Shown here piece by piece: positions 1-12,685 of a stretch of DNA of 64,000 nt. Numbering within the stretch: position 1 is the stretch's first letter; every line of letters starts with the position of its first letter. The stretch comes from Amaurobius ferox (lineage: Eukaryota > Arthropoda > Arachnida > Araneae > Amaurobiidae): positions 96,098,568 through 96,162,567 of the forward strand of contig OX578152.1 of the NCBI GenBank assembly GCA_951213105.1, read 5' to 3'. The notes below the pieces were generated by a model. It was not told where the DNA came from. It did no database searches and worked only from the letters and a program-made list of their open reading frames with translations. A program made the translations under genes and the position numbers.

Positions 1-13
1 AAAAAGAAAATTG

Positions 14-352
14 CTAAATAATTGCCGGAGAAGGTCTTTGACAGGTCTTATCATACTGAGGAAGTCCGTATTTGCAGATAAACCAGTCCATTTTCAGCTT
101 GTATGGCTGCAGTTTGGCTTTCAGGAGTAAAGTCTGTTCCAGATCCTTGCATTTCCGCATCGTCATGTCCATGTCGTTATACTCAGTCCTCATATAACTA
201 ATTTCTGTCTTTGCTTTGGCCAGAGTCATCTTGGTTGTTCCATTTCCACGTGGAGCTGCAGCACGTGGAGTCTCCAGAGCATTGACAAGCTTGTGGCAAG
301 CAGGTGTCGATGGGTGCGGCAGCGGGGGAAATTCCACGGCATCTTTCATCAT
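14..352 (-). other. Unrecognised open frame at the left edge (112 codons)
   Basis: The minus frame starts MMKDAVEFPPLPHPST and contains a Lys/Glu-rich middle (KAKTEISYMRTEYNDMDMT) that could be helical. It has a higher GC content than its surroundings. I do not recognise a family. The upstream frame is closed by stops. An N-terminal piece of a LINE ORF1 is one possibility, without motif support. Confidence 0.25.
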
Positions 353-1651
353 TTCGCAAAAAAAAGGGGGAGAGTCATTTCACCAGCTGGTTGCTCAGGA
401 AAAACATGTCCGTACCCTACTGTGTCCAGACTGATAGTTCTTAACTGAAATCTGTGATTTAAACAAAGGAAAAAAAAACATGGTTTACAATGGCTGCTGA
501 TAATTAAAAGGGAAATCTGAAAAAAAGAAATGCCTTATAGTATGTAAATTAGCCCAGCATGAGCCCTGAATCTACCATTTTTTTAAATGACTGAATGACT
601 ACTGCTCTACTACAACTACTAATTAACTAATAATAGTAATAATAAATAGAAAGTAATTGTTTGGTTTATTAAAGGTATAAGAAATATATTATTAACTATA
701 TAAAAATATTATAATATTTATAATTAAACCCTGTTTTAAAAATAATTTCTATATATAATTTAAAAAATTGTTTAAAAAATATCTGTTTGTAAAGTGAATG
801 GGTGAGTACCATGAGGTAAGAAACAATTTGGTGAACATTGAGTTAAGCCTTTTTGGTGCTGTTAAAGTATTTTCCTTCAAGCCGAATCACTTGCAAAAAT
901 ATTCCATATTTATTATATTTTCAAAAATTTTACAGAATTCATTGCTGAAAGAATAGGTGTCTACTAAAACTATTACCTGCTGTTTATCAGAATGAGTAAA
1001 ATTCAACTTGTACCCTTCTAGTTCTTGTCTCTATACTTTAAAATAAAGCATTAATTCCTTTCCTCCTCAAAATTAGAAAACTAAATAATTAAAGACTTCT
1101 AGTAAAGTTACATACTTTTCAAAAAACAGTATGGAAAGACTATTACATTTCGTTTTCAAATGAGTTAGGGAGAAGAAAAAGGTTGAAAATTTTCCGACCC
1201 ACATCTCTAAACCTAACATTCTATACAGTCGACAATAATTCTGTTTTCAACATGTCTGTATCCCACGTGATGTTTTTGTTTAATAAACTTAAAAAAAAAC
1301 TTATCCAAATCTGCTGATAATAATAAAGCGAAAATTAAATTTTATTATTTTTTTTCCCATATATTTTTTTATCATGTCAGGTATGTATTTGATGTGAATA
1401 TTTCTGAAAATTTCATATCCGTTTAAATTTTTGTTCTATCTTTAATAGTTTTAAAAATAGAAAATTTGATTGGAAATAGAATATTACTTTTTAACGTTCT
1501 CAAAAATGATTGCAGTCTCCTGCATAGATTTTTCATAAGGCAATTTCTCTCAAAGACCAAACCAACTAATTCTGCCTTCGAAGCGAACAAATACAAATAT
1601 TTCGATTCCCATTATATGTGTGTAAACAGTATTTACATTTTACTTTAAATC

Positions 1652-2590
1652 TATTTTATTTACTCTTTCTATTCGTTTTGCAGTTGGAATATTAAAAAAT
1701 TCTGGTTTAGAAAAGATTTTTTTATTAACTTTTATGTTGTATTTTTTTTTAAGATGAAGATTACATCTCGTACCTTCTACTCCATTACAGATTAGGTGTT
1801 CGTCAAGTATAATTTAATAAAATAAGTTAAATACCTTTACAACATTAAAAAGAGTAAAATGCAACCATTTAATTTTCCATCAGGTGCCAATATTGCATTA
1901 GATAGCAATTATTGCCCAATAACTTAATATCAGTGGGCACTAATGACTAATTAAGGTCAACATATCAGTGATTATAGTCAAAATTCATGATAGGTGTTCT
2001 TGCTTTTATTCTCCTAGTACAGCAATCAGGATTGATGAACGAGGTTAAATTTTATTGCAACTTGTTGCCTTAATTTTTGCAAATTATAGTGACCAATGAA
2101 GGTTATCATACCATGCAACTGGCCCAGGGATCAAAATAAGTCGCAGCAAATGCATGAGCTACCTTAAAACCGCTGCAACAATTAATCAATTGTTCTCACG
2201 ATGGGCTTTGTTGTGAGTATTTTAAATCCAAATGTTCTCACCATTTCTCTTTCCAATACCAATTGGTGAAAGTTATGAAATTGTTTTGTGCAAATGAATG
2301 TAGACCTATCTTTTAGTCTTTTAGCTACAAAATTATTAAACAAATACAATTATCTAATTGACTCTACATTCATAAATTTGATAGTAAGGAAATACATGCT
2401 TTAAATTTTAACTTAAATGTATTTTATTTACTCTTTCTATTCGTTGAAATATTAAAATGCAGTTGAAATATTAAAAAAATTCTGGTTTAGAAAATATTTT
2501 TTATTAACTTTTATGTTGTATTATTTCTTTAAGAGGAAGATTATATGTCGTACCTTCTACTCCACTACAGGTTAGGTGTTCTTCAAGTAG
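1652..2590 (+). repeat. Direct duplication of ~160 bp, copies at 1652-1810 and 2420-2590
   Basis: Both copies begin ATTTTATTTACTCTTTC and end near TAGGTGTTC(G/T)TCAAGTA, with scattered differences and small indels. About 610 bp of AT-rich sequence without coding signals separates them. They may be remnants of LTR-like ends or an old duplication. The rest of 435-2590 shows nothing recognisable. Confidence 0.75.
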
Positions 2591-2599
2591 AGAATGAAC

Positions 2600-3917
2600 C
2601 ATTTTTGAGATATTGCATATTTTTCAAATGAATTTATCAAAACATCACAAAATTAAAAAATAACTATTGTGAAATATGTTCACTTTTCATATTATGCGAT
2701 AAATGCATTAACATTATTCTCATGGATCTAGTTTATTCCATTCTTTGAGAAAAGATACTTTGGGTAATAGTTTTGTATTTGGACACCGTCATTTATGTAA
2801 AAGAATAACCTATTTCTCCATCCAAAATTTTGGCGACGAATTTGGCGGAATGTTTTCAAATTGATAAAAATTACACTAATTTAGTGAAAATGATGACTGA
2901 TGAACATTCAATATCTTGTAAAGAACATAAGAATCTACTAAAAGAATAACCTATTTTTCTGTCTGTAATGCTTGGGGAAATGTTAACAGATTTGACGGAA
3001 TATCACCACTGGTGACTTTTTTAAATGTTGCCAAAATAATAAAAATGACATTAAAGCAATGGAAATAATGACTAATCTAATTTATAAAAATTCAATATCT
3101 TGGAAAGAACATAAGAATTGACTATAAGAATAACCCATTTCTCCATCTGTCTGTCTGTAATGCTTGCCAAAAATTTCGGCATGATGATGCCATCTTGGTG
3201 ACTTTTTGAAATGTTGCAAATTGATAAAAATGACTGTAAATGGCAAGTAATGTCTAATTTATAAAAATTCAATATTTTGGAAAGAACATATGCATCAACT
3301 ATAAGAATCACCCATTTCTCCATCTGTCTGTCTTGGCGAAAAATTTGGCCCTTTTCTCCATCTGTGCTTGGCGAAAAATTTGGCGGGATGATGCCATCTT
3401 GGTGACTTTTTGAAATGTTGCAAATTGATGAAAGCATCACCAAATTGATAAAATGACTCTAAATGGGAAATAATGTTTTGTAAATTTTGAATTCTTTGAC
3501 TTCAAGTATATAAGAAATGATCGTCTTGCCTTTGGTCTGTAACACTTGGCAATGCATTTGGCAAACTCTTGCGAAATCCAATAATCTTGCCAATAATCTT
3601 GCAAAATATCGCTAACTTGATGACATTTTGCCTCAGATTGACGAAAATATCATTAAAATTGCAAAAATAGTGCTTTATTGATGAATTAATTATTAAAATA
3701 TTTTAATATATGGACTATATTACTTATAGAGGATGCTATTAATATTGATAATTATCAATTTAGAGTTTAGTTTTACATGTCATCTGGAAAAACTCCAAAT
3801 GTATGATTCAACGTTAAAAACACTGTAACATAGATCTGATACACCATTTTTTCACTTTAAAAAATCTGAATTCATTGTCTTATATAAGAAAAGTTATGTG
3901 CTGCCCACATAGATTTA
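2600..3917 (-). mobile_element. Helentron-like repeat, copy 1, with ~180-bp tandem units
   Basis: This is the reverse of the element at 28.5 kb. Its 5' end lies near 3917, where ATGTGggcagCACAT can fold, followed by the TATATAAG stem. About four diverged ~180-bp units (roughly 2740-3480) repeat phrases such as TAAGAATAACCCATTTCTCC and a GGCGA-rich stretch. No coding is preserved. The 3' hairpin end seen in other copies is missing. Assignment to Helitron/Helentron elements is inferred from end structure only. Confidence 0.6.
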
Positions 3918-5482
3918 TTTTGTGGGGAGATAACATGCGGTGGTGGTGGAAAATTTTGCTCTCTCAACAAACGACCAAGAAGGGTGTTTTTCTCATAACA
4001 TAAGAGCAAGGAAGGTATAATTCTCATAACAAAATGACAGTCGAGGCACTGAATCCTTCTAAAACAGCCTGGGGTAGGATCACCCATACATATACATTAT
4101 TGATGTACCCACTACAGTTTACTTCTTCATCTGTCATTCCTCATTTACAAAGGGAAATAAAGTGCACTAGTTGTAATATATATGGCCGGATAAAAATGAC
4201 AAGGAGTGCTACCATTTTAACATGAGTCTGGATCCTAAAAAAACAAAAAAAAATTGATGGAAAGAATAAAAACTTAAATAACCAGAGTGTCACAGAGGAT
4301 TCAATAAAGGATAATTTTTTGACTGATGATAATTCAAAACGAAAATATGTGCTTTTGAATAGGGCAGTGATAAGGTTGAAAGGTGACCACCTCCGATGCC
4401 ATTTCACAGGGACACTAAAATTACAATTTTTGTTATACTTTCAAAAACTTAAAATTGTATACAATAAACAGCACTGTACTTTTTTCTCAAAAATTAGTTC
4501 TAAAACCAAAGGCAAGAGAAATACACTGCTACCTTTCTGTCGAAAGGGATACACTGCTTTAGAAATCAGAAAATACAAACACAATTTTAATAATGTATCC
4601 TCTCACAACTGGGATTCAGCTCGAACTAGGTAATAAAATAATAAAAAAAGGCAATCCTTCGGGAGATTAGAATTTTTTTTAACTGCATCCTTTCTTGATT
4701 TAAGACGACACCTGAATTAAGATGCCACAAATTGATATCAGCTTTCAACCATATCCCTTTTGATTTAAGGCTCCATGAAGGACAGAAATGAAAAAAAAAA
4801 TTCTTGTGAAAAATAATTAAACTTTCATATTTAAAGTACCATAGAAATCGGGATGCAAGAAAGAGTCCTCCCCCACCAAGTGCATTATTTACAAGATATT
4901 ATTTTAATATCTCTTTGCAGTTAAAGTGCCTCTTGAAAAATTATATTTCCTTGGGGGAAATATTTAAATATATTAAAATGCACTTAGGGGCATATGTACT
5001 ATAAAGAAGATTTTGAATTGAGGTCACTGGCCCATTAACATTGAGCAGCTTAGCAAGAAGCAAACACCCAATATTAACATATTTCTTACTATTAAAACTT
5101 CCTTTAAAAAATTCTGACCACTATTCTTGCATACATTCTTAGCGTCAAATAAATAAACTAAATTTAGTTAAACATTAAAATTATAATAGTATTTTGTATT
5201 TTGGTAGATCAAATAGATTTTACTCGTACAGTCGAGGCTCAACTACACTTCTTGCATGGAGAAGTGATTCTTGTGTATGTATGTAAGGAGAAGTGATTCT
5301 TGTGTATGTATGTAAATTCAAGGTAGTGATTCACCACAAAACATATAAAGGCTTATTTGTTTTTACTTATCTTGCAATACATAACATGTAGAGGGGTGCT
5401 GGTCAAACATTTGATTTTCCGATTTGGATGAATCTAAACATTTGTGGTCAAACAGCATGCAGCCATCACATGTGGCATGACA
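3918..5482. other. Stretch without recognisable genes
   Basis: AT-rich sequence. A 104-codon open frame at 4319-4633 has no recognisable domain. The only clear structure is a perfect 29-bp tandem duplication at 5258-5315 (unit begins GGAGAAGTGATTC). Confidence 0.6.
5258..5315 (+). repeat. Perfect 29-bp tandem duplication
   Basis: Two adjacent identical units begin GGAGAAGTGATTC and end TGTATGTAA. Confidence 0.9.
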
Positions 5483-5490
5483 GTCTAGGG

Positions 5491-7636
5491 CAGGGGTCGG
5501 CAAGTAATTTTAGGTGGGGTCTGGGTACTTTTGAAAATTTTTATCGAGGTCCAGAAAAAAAAAAACTCATATTCCTTACTAGTTTTTTATTTTAATTTTC
5601 ACTCACAAAATAATATGAAATACAGTAGATAGGCATATTTGTATTCAAAAATCAATGGGAGAAATAACATTTGCATTCTTGAACCAGTTTTTTAAAGTTA
5701 GGTTCACGCAGGGAGCAGCTTATGCAAAGAATGTCTTCAAGGTGGGCGGCCGTTAATCTTGAGAGATATTCGTTCTTCAAAAAATTCATTTTTGAAAATG
5801 AAGTTTCACAGACATATGTGGAGCCAGAGTAGCCAGGTAAATGGCTAATTTTTTGAAATTTCTATATTTTTCTGGGACATGTTTTACTCCAAAATTCTTC
5901 GGCGGATGCAGTTTTATACGTTTGCAAGGAAATGTCCTCCTACAAGTCTATTATATCCATTTGGAGTAAAGGATTTGAAAGGCGGAACAACTTCGCAGCT
6001 ACGTCTGTCCATTCTGCCGCTGGAGAAACTTCAAAAGGCGATTTTAAGAATCGTGACAACTTTTCTATCTCTGCAAAGTCTTGGAATCTTGTTGAAAATT
6101 CCTTCTTAAGTTCTTACATAAAATTTTAAAATACTGCAATGTCTAATTCAGAATTATTTTTATATTCAAAAATTGTTGGAAGGTGAATAAATTCTTGACT
6201 TGCAATGACTTTTTCATAGATATCCAGCTTGCGACGGAAAGAAGACACACTTTGTATCAGATCACATATCAATTTCCCATTTCCTTGTAGCTCGGTATTG
6301 AGCGCATTTAAATGTTTAAGGATGTCTTTCAGGAAAGCCACAGCTAGCATATTGCGTTCGTTTGCTAGGAACTCCAAATGTTTTATTGCTTTTTGTGTAT
6401 CCAAGTTTTCTAAGGAGGAGGTTACTACTTCTTTTATTTCCCCAAAACGTTCAATCGCTTGACCTTTACTTAGACAACGAACATTGTTGTATTGCAGTAA
6501 GTCAGAATGCGCCGAATCACACTCAGACAGAAACTCTTTGAACTGTCTGTGCTGAAGAGCAGAATGAGACCTCATAAAATTAATCAACCTGATCAAGCTG
6601 TCCATTACTTCTTTCAGAGTGACACTAAGTTTTCCACAAAAGGCTGCCTGGTGAATTATGCACTGATAAGATAGTAGCCCAGCATTCTTATCCTTGATTC
6701 TCTTTACTAGTACCTTTTCTTTGCCGATCATCGCTGAGGCCCCGTCAGTTGAAAGAGACACCATTTTATCATAACTAATGTTTGATTTTGTCACGAAGTC
6801 ATCAAAAGTCTTGAATAAATCTTCTCTGCGAGTCTTGCCTTTAAACGGCAATATTGCTAGCAATTCTTCCCTAAACGATCATAGAGCGAACTAGTAAGAC
6901 CGTGCTTTTTTTTGTAGAAGCTAGATATGCCTTGAGTTTTTCTTAACAAGCTTCACTACCTAGAGGAAAATTTTTAGGGAACTGCTGATGAGTTGTTTCA
7001 TGGTGTGGCTTTAAATTGCCACTTTTAACAAGAGCGACAGTTCTGTTGCATATGAGACAAACTGGAACAGTTCCAGGTCTATCAGGCAGCGTAAAACAAT
7101 ATTGTTCCGTCCACTCAGTCAAAAACTTCCTATTTTCACTATCAACTTTATGCTTTTTAGGATCAATATCGATGAAAAAGAAACGTTATAAGCCTCGATA
7201 ATAACAAAACGCTCCGTACGAGATCGCAACAACTACTGACGAAGTGATTCGATGACCGCTTCCGTGCCAAAGTGTAATGCTGGCGCATAACAAAGGACCG
7301 CACCGCAAAGGGGTGGCGCTTCCATGGCCAAGGTCACCGCCGCCGAGTAGACCCGCCCGAAAGATAAGTTTCATAAAGTGGCGTTAGGCTTTCGTTTGAG
7401 TTACGCCTGCTCTGATTAAATAAAAATAATTTCATTAAATAAAAATAATAAGGGTGGCACTCAAACTTACAGATTCTATAAGTTTGATTCTAAAATATAT
7501 TTTTCTATAATATGGAAAAATATTTTTTAAATAATTTGATTCATTTATTTTATACTATCAAAGAGTGTTTGGCGGTCCAGTTTTTGACCTTCTGCGGTCC
7601 GTACCTGGACCGAGGTCCGCCAGTTGCCGACCTCCG
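5491..7636 (-). mobile_element. hAT transposon with both termini and 8-bp target duplication
   Basis: The left end CAGGGGTCGGCAA matches the reverse complement of the right end (C-G-GAGGTCGGCAA). The flanks are GTCTAGGG at 5483-5490 and GTCTAGGG at 7637-7644, a perfect 8-bp target duplication as expected for hAT. The element encodes a broken transposase on the minus strand. GC content is higher than in the surrounding DNA. Confidence 0.93.
5690..7195 (-). pseudogene. hAT transposase, GTF2IRD2/ZBED5-like, internally deleted and broken
   Basis: Reading from 7195 leftward: a CLIC...HHETTH zinc finger preceded by DSENRKFLTEWTEQYCF, then several stops. The longest open part (6126-6863) carries FDDFVTKSNISYDKMVSLST, DGASAMIGKEK and NNVRCLSKGQAIERF, which are typical of the hAT catalytic core in GTF2IRD2-like proteins. 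Past further stops comes the C-terminal dimerisation region with CETSFSKMNFLKNEYLSRLT near 5700-5830. The family protein is usually ~600 residues. Stops and deletions show it is inactive. A non-autonomous descendant of an arthropod hAT is the simplest reading. Confidence 0.9.
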
Positions 7637-7829
7637 GTCTAGGGGGTCATTTCGTGAAACAACAAATTTCCTCTAGTTGTGATGCAAGGCAATCTGACAG
7701 CTCACTTGTACGTCATTGATGTTCTACAGCTGATTGTTCTGCCTATGTTGTCAAGCCCACCCAAGTTCCATTAACCAATAAGACAACGCTCGATCATATA
7801 CTGAACAACTTTTTCAACAATGTTTTCGA

Positions 7830-7886
7830 CCGGCCACACACTTAGCAACAGTAAGCCTTCGGGTCTGTCGTGTGGTCTGGGTTTTC
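7830..7886 (+). repeat. Micro-SINE copy 1 (57 nt hairpin repeat)
   Basis: Starts CCGGCCACAC and ends TGGTCTGGGTTTTC. Direct repeats AACAATGTTTTCGA flank it at 7816-7829 and 7887-7900; the repeat can be extended to 19 bp because the element itself ends TTTTC. The outer stem GGCCACAC pairs with GTGTGGTC, and an inner GCC-TTCG-GGT hairpin sits between. Confidence 0.85.
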
Positions 7887-8065
7887 AACAATGTTTTCGA
7901 GGATTTAATACCCTCCCATGGCCATCCAGAGCCCCAAAGCTATCACCAATAGAACACGTCTGCAGCATGTTGGGATGACAATTACATTTTCAGACTACCA
8001 CTGAATTAGCTAACCAGTTGCAACATTTATGGTAGATAATCAAAATGGGTATCACGTCTGCATTT

Positions 8066-8355
8066 AATAGATAAAATTAAGGACAAAACATTTTAAAAAA
8101 CGAAAGGTCTTTTATTTAACACATCCTAAAAGACGTACAAAATATATATTAAAAATATTAATATATATTATATATATATATACTAATATATATAATATAT
8201 ATATACTAATATATATATATATATAATATATATACTAATATATATATTAAAAATATTAATATTTTTAATATATATTTTGTACATTTTTTAGGATGTGGTA
8301 AATAAAAGACCTTTCATTTTTAAAAACGTTTTGTCCTTAATTTTATCTATTTATA
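8066..8355. repeat. Inverted repeat with ~100-bp arms around (TA)n
   Basis: The left arm begins AGATAAAATTAAGGACAAAAC and the right arm ends GTTTTGTCCTTAATTTTATC. Both contain the ACATCCTAAAA / TTTTAGGATGT block. The centre is a long TATA simple repeat. It could be a small foldback MITE. Confidence 0.8.
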
Positions 8356-8466
8356 GCAGATTTTTGCCATATGCATATTTCTTCAATAGCATATTTCAGA
8401 AAATGCATATTTCTTCATAGTTTTTATTAATGAAGAAACAGGAATGAATACATGAAAATAAATAAT

Positions 8467-9675
8467 TTATGTGGTCTTATATTTTTCTGAAGAACAAATT
8501 TGCTTCAGTATATTTGGCGTTGATTTTAAATACGAATGAAATTCTTGGCACGATTTCTGAAAATTTACTGTCTTAAGTAACATGGCTTTGAGAACTGTGT
8601 CTTTCAATTGTGTTTTTTCGCTCGTCCATAATTTATTCATAAGGGAAAAAACCGTTTCTACGGGTGCATTAGTGCTGCTCAGACATAAAATATATTCAGT
8701 AATTATACGAAAGTTTGTATGTTTCAAATTATTGGTGTGAAAGTGTTTGAACAATTCCACCCAACTATTTTCGGTTGAAACGTTTCCAGTGTTCCATTCT
8801 GTCACTTTTTGTGGTGTAATGTATTTGGAAATAAGTGAATACTCATCAAATACTTCTGTGTCTTGTTTAGAATTAATAAATTCTTTTGCAATCAATTCAT
8901 TCATTACACTATGAATTTCTTCCCACCTAGGTACTTTTGTTAAATTCTCCCATTCAAATATTTTTAATTCTTCAAAGAACACAGCCCACTGCTCCAAATA
9001 TTCTTTGCTTATTTTATATAACTCAGCTGTAGTCTTCATATATTCTTCGTCAACACCACTGCAGTCACTTTCTTGCAATTTCGGCATTAAATTAGAAAAG
9101 GAGTGGGAAAGAAACAGTACTTTGTTTCAAGGCCAAATTGTCTTCAAGTTGATTTATTTTCTTCGTTGCTTCAATTGCAGAAATACTCTGACCCTTGATC
9201 TTTAACACCAGCTTGATGGAACGTTGCTGACTGTGCATGCATAAAAAAGAGCTATAATTCAGCATTAGTGTTTTTAAAAAAGGTTCTCAATATGTTTGGG
9301 CATTTATCGAAAATTATGGTTCTCTTGCACCGTGTGATAAGCCCAGGCGCCTTCTGCTGCAGCAACTTCCAGATCTTTTGAAGTTGGTGAATCAGTTTTC
9401 TGAAAAAAATTAAGCATTGAAGAACTTATAGTGGCAGCAAGATTGGAATTTTTATGTTTTTCTGATCTTAAATGCTGATTAATATCACTGGCACCTCCAT
9501 GGGCTATGTTAAATTCTGTACGACACTTTTCACATCTGACGTCCGATGGAGTACTTCTTTGCTTTATAAACGAGTACTTAGTTTGTGGATTAACATTAAA
9601 AGTGCACTTGCGTTTAGGCATTGTTAAAATGAAAGGTTCACATACAAGAAACACACGTCGATAAAAAACAATCAA
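8467..9675 (-). pseudogene. hAT-family transposase remnant with BED-type zinc finger (central part deleted)
   Basis: From 9675 leftward: MPKRKCTFNVNPQTKYSF, then CEKC...H-x5-H (RCEKCRTEFNIAHGGASDIN, QHLRSEKHK), a BED-like finger, and SSMLNFFQKTD. Near 9100-9200 the phrase ISAIEATKKINQLEDNLALK remains between stops. From 9087 the frame continues YLEQWAVFFEELKIFEWENL and ends with SSTNAPVETVFSLMNKLWTS, the C-terminal hAT dimerisation region. The catalytic core between finger and C-terminus is gone. I could not place terminal inverted repeats, so the element borders are unknown. Confidence 0.85.
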
Positions 9676-10005
9676 TCGTTAAGAAAGATGTACAATCTGT
9701 CTTGTACGTCAGGTCTGGGCACGTGTACTTGCAACCGAGGAGCGAGCGAACTAGCAGGCTTCTGGCCGACTTACAATGTGAGACGTATTGGCATGCCATC
9801 ATCGCTGTTCTACTAGAGGTGCTACCATTGGATGATTTTTAGATTTTTCGCGTCCTTTTTTGAAATTGTTACCATAGGTTGCTCTCTTTTTAAAAACTGG
9901 ACATTGCAGGCATCCTGAAGCTGTGCTTGGGGACAACAGGACAGGCTACCTAAAAACGGGACGGTCCCTTTCAAACCGAGATGTATGGTCACATTAGGTA
10001 AGGGT

Positions 10006-10051
10006 CGAAAGCCCAGGCCGTCCGGCTCATTCGAGGACATAGAGCAGCAAT
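10006..10051 (-). repeat. Micro-SINE copy 2, 5'-truncated (46 nt)
   Basis: Read on the minus strand it lacks the first ~11-13 nt, including the 5' arm of the outer stem, but keeps GCTGCTCTATGTCCTCG and the GGACGGCCTGGGCTTTCG end. A perfect 14-bp direct repeat CATTAGGTAAGGGT flanks it at 9992-10005 and 10052-10065. Confidence 0.85.
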
Positions 10052-10260
10052 CATTAGGTAAGGGTGAAAAGGTTAGCCTGATTAGCAGAATGTTGCTCAA
10101 TCTGACTAATCTATCTTCAGATGGATAACAATATCTTTACTATATGTCTGACTAGAAATGTTTATTGCGGCTTGCTTTTAGCCGACTCACTCAAAAAGGG
10201 ATTTCATTTATGTATCAAGAGTTAAAGATCTCTAAAGCTAAATAAATAACAGAAGGCTGT

Positions 10261-10319
10261 CGAAAACCCAGACCATCCGACTCGTCCGAGGACTAAGAGC
10301 AACCATTTGAATGGTCGGG
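10261..10319 (-). repeat. Micro-SINE copy 3 (59 nt)
   Basis: On the minus strand it starts CCCGACCATTC and ends GGATGGTCTGGGTTTTCG. Flanks are TAACAGAAGGCTGT at 10247-10260 and TAACAGAAGGGTGT at 10320-10333 (13 of 14 equal). GACCATTC pairs with GGATGGTC; the inner hairpin is GTC-CTCG-GAC. Confidence 0.88.
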
Positions 10320-10333
10320 TAACAGAAGGGTGT

Positions 10334-11803
10334 GACCATTGACTATAGACAATTGAACATAGTGCCAAATGACCTTTGATTTTAGTTTCCTTTTCCTGTA
10401 GATGCACAGTATCCAACAGATTTTCACTAACCTCCAGTGTATACCTTTTAGGCTAGTGAGGTATTTTTGTATTTTATCATCATCTTTCTGTACATTGTTC
10501 TGTTTTAGGATGAAAGGTAGTTAACAAAAAACCCTCATAATTAAATAAAACCCATTTTCTCAACATTGAAGTACAGGAAAAAGAAAAAAAAAAATAATAT
10601 TGTATCTATCGGTTTTGAAATATTGGTTTATCGTTATTGGGAAATACCGATATATCAGCAAAACCAATAATCTGTATTGGATATCGGAACACCCCTAGTT
10701 ACAACAGTATGATGCATAAAGTTTAATACTAACACTTAAAGAATAATAAATTTTAATTTTTTTTAAAGTAATACTTTATATTTTAAAGCATTGATTGTTT
10801 AAAATTTAAATTTATAAGAGAAGTAAAAAAAAAATTTTTTTTGTAAAGATGTAAATTTTAGCATTCTTTCTTGTCCCTCAGCTCAAGAGTTAAATTTTTA
10901 GAATTTGGGGATGGAATCAACTCAAATTTGATAAGATACATATGCATTTAAAATTTTAAGAACATTGACTTGGTAAAAGTGCGTCAAAAATTGATTTCAT
11001 AATTTGACCCAAATGAACAGAAATCAATCTAAATAAAACAAACATTGTAATAAAAATCAAGGAAAACATGTAAGGAAATAGACATCTCGCCAAGCTTTAC
11101 TTTTCACTTGTTAAAAATTTAATTTCTGTTTTTACAAAATTTAATTTCTGTGAGTAGTTGTTATATTATCTGTAGGTGTACAATTTTGTTTGGGCCATAA
11201 AAAAAAAAAAAGAATGGTGCAATATAATTACAAAATCGAAAACAATAGCCACATATGTACAGTTGTATCCTTAAAAAGATTATAACTCGCATGATTGTTT
11301 TAGTTCAATCCATTTATACACAAGTGGATTGTGTACACATTTTTAGTCTTTTCTTGATAAACTGGTAGAAGGTTTGAATAGCTCGTTGGACTTCTTAAGC
11401 ATAGAGGGTGTATTACTGCCAGTTGGTGTTACAGGGTTCACTTTACACAGGACATATGCTGATGGAATCCACAGAATATCTGAATTTTTAGAGTAAGCAA
11501 AAGGGGGAGATTAACTTGCTGGTTGAAGTTAACTTTACTTCACCCTTTTCTTCTGGTTTTGTCCAGCTATCAATTTGCCACTGTTCCAGCTATCAATTTG
11601 CAACTACCTATTTTCATACCTTCTAGTGAAACAAAAATTTCTGTTAAACACTTTTCTTTTGCTCAAACAGAAAATAATGTACATACTGTAATATACTATA
11701 ACAATATGTGCAGGAAGACTGGTTTTCAATGAAATATGTGGTTATTTCATTGTACTCTATCATGGTAATTGGTAGCTGGAATAAATTCCTGATTTAACCT
11801 CTG
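10334..11803. other. AT-rich stretch without recognisable genes
   Basis: No coding motif, element end or tandem structure was recognised here. Confidence 0.5.
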
Positions 11804-11921
11804 ATAGTTATTATAATAATTTCACAATTTCTTCTTATATAAGGCCCCGGCAGTGCATTTCCATAGTTATTATAATAATTTCACAATTTCTTCTTATATA
11901 AGGCCCCGGCAGTGCATTTCC
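11804..11921 (+). repeat. Perfect 59-bp tandem duplication
   Basis: Two adjacent units begin ATAGTTATTATAATAATTTC and end GCAGTGCATTTCC. The copies appear identical, so the duplication is recent. It lies about 770 bp upstream of the first gw exon found. Confidence 0.92.
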
Positions 11922-12606
11922 TTTTGTGGCACTGACAACATGTTTAAAAATAGAGGCGAATAAATGACTTCTCAAAATGAATGCGGGTATGAAAATCCAC
12001 ACGCTTGGTCAGCAATTCAAATATTTTCACAGCCATCTAGACCAACCAATCATTCATGTTCTTACATCCGTTGGCTGAACTCTTATGACAAGGGGGGAGA
12101 GCATCACACCCATAGAGAATTCATGGCAGTCACAATTATCACTTGGTAATGCTAGATATACAGTTTTTCATTGGTCTTTGCAATGAATATAACTCACTGA
12201 AATTTTGAAATTTGAAGAATGGGCATAAATGAAAATTTGCATTTAACAATTGAAATAAAATCAGATAAGTATATTAACAAGTATGCTGAAGCGCTCACAT
12301 TGACCGCCCAGATAATGCTAATTAATTCTCATCTTCCTCCTATATCTCAAATTATCTGAAAATAAATATAAGATTTTCTATTTAACAATTGAAGTATTTA
12401 TGAAATTTCATTCAAATTGATAAAATAAAAAATAATCTCTAAAGCCTCACTTTGTTTATTTTTGAGTTAACTAATTCTTCCAAGTCTGTCTAAAGAATAA
12501 ATGTTATAATTGAAAGGAGACTTTGTTAAATTGCATATATACTTTTTCTTGTAAAGTACCTATATGTTGAAATGCTATCTGCATTGCTACAAATTAATCA
12601 TTATAA

Positions 12607-12632
12607 CTGAACATATTTTTTAAAATATGTTC
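12607..12632. repeat. Perfect 12-bp inverted repeat just upstream of the first gw exon
   Basis: TGAACATATTTT and AAAATATGTTCA are separated by TT, about 55 bp before the splice acceptor. It could form a hairpin in the pre-mRNA; AT-rich chance palindromes are common here. Confidence 0.7.
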
Positions 12633-12685
12633 AGTTACATATTTTAAAGTTTTTTTTAATACTAAGTGGGATATATTTATTCTAG

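Noticed and set aside
4319..4633. 104-codon open frame as a gene
   Set aside because: No recognisable domain, composition like the surrounding AT-rich DNA, and no splice or conservation support.
8150..8270. Regulatory palindrome in the (TA)n tract
   Set aside because: Simple-sequence TATA runs pair with themselves trivially; only the outer non-repetitive arms are informative.
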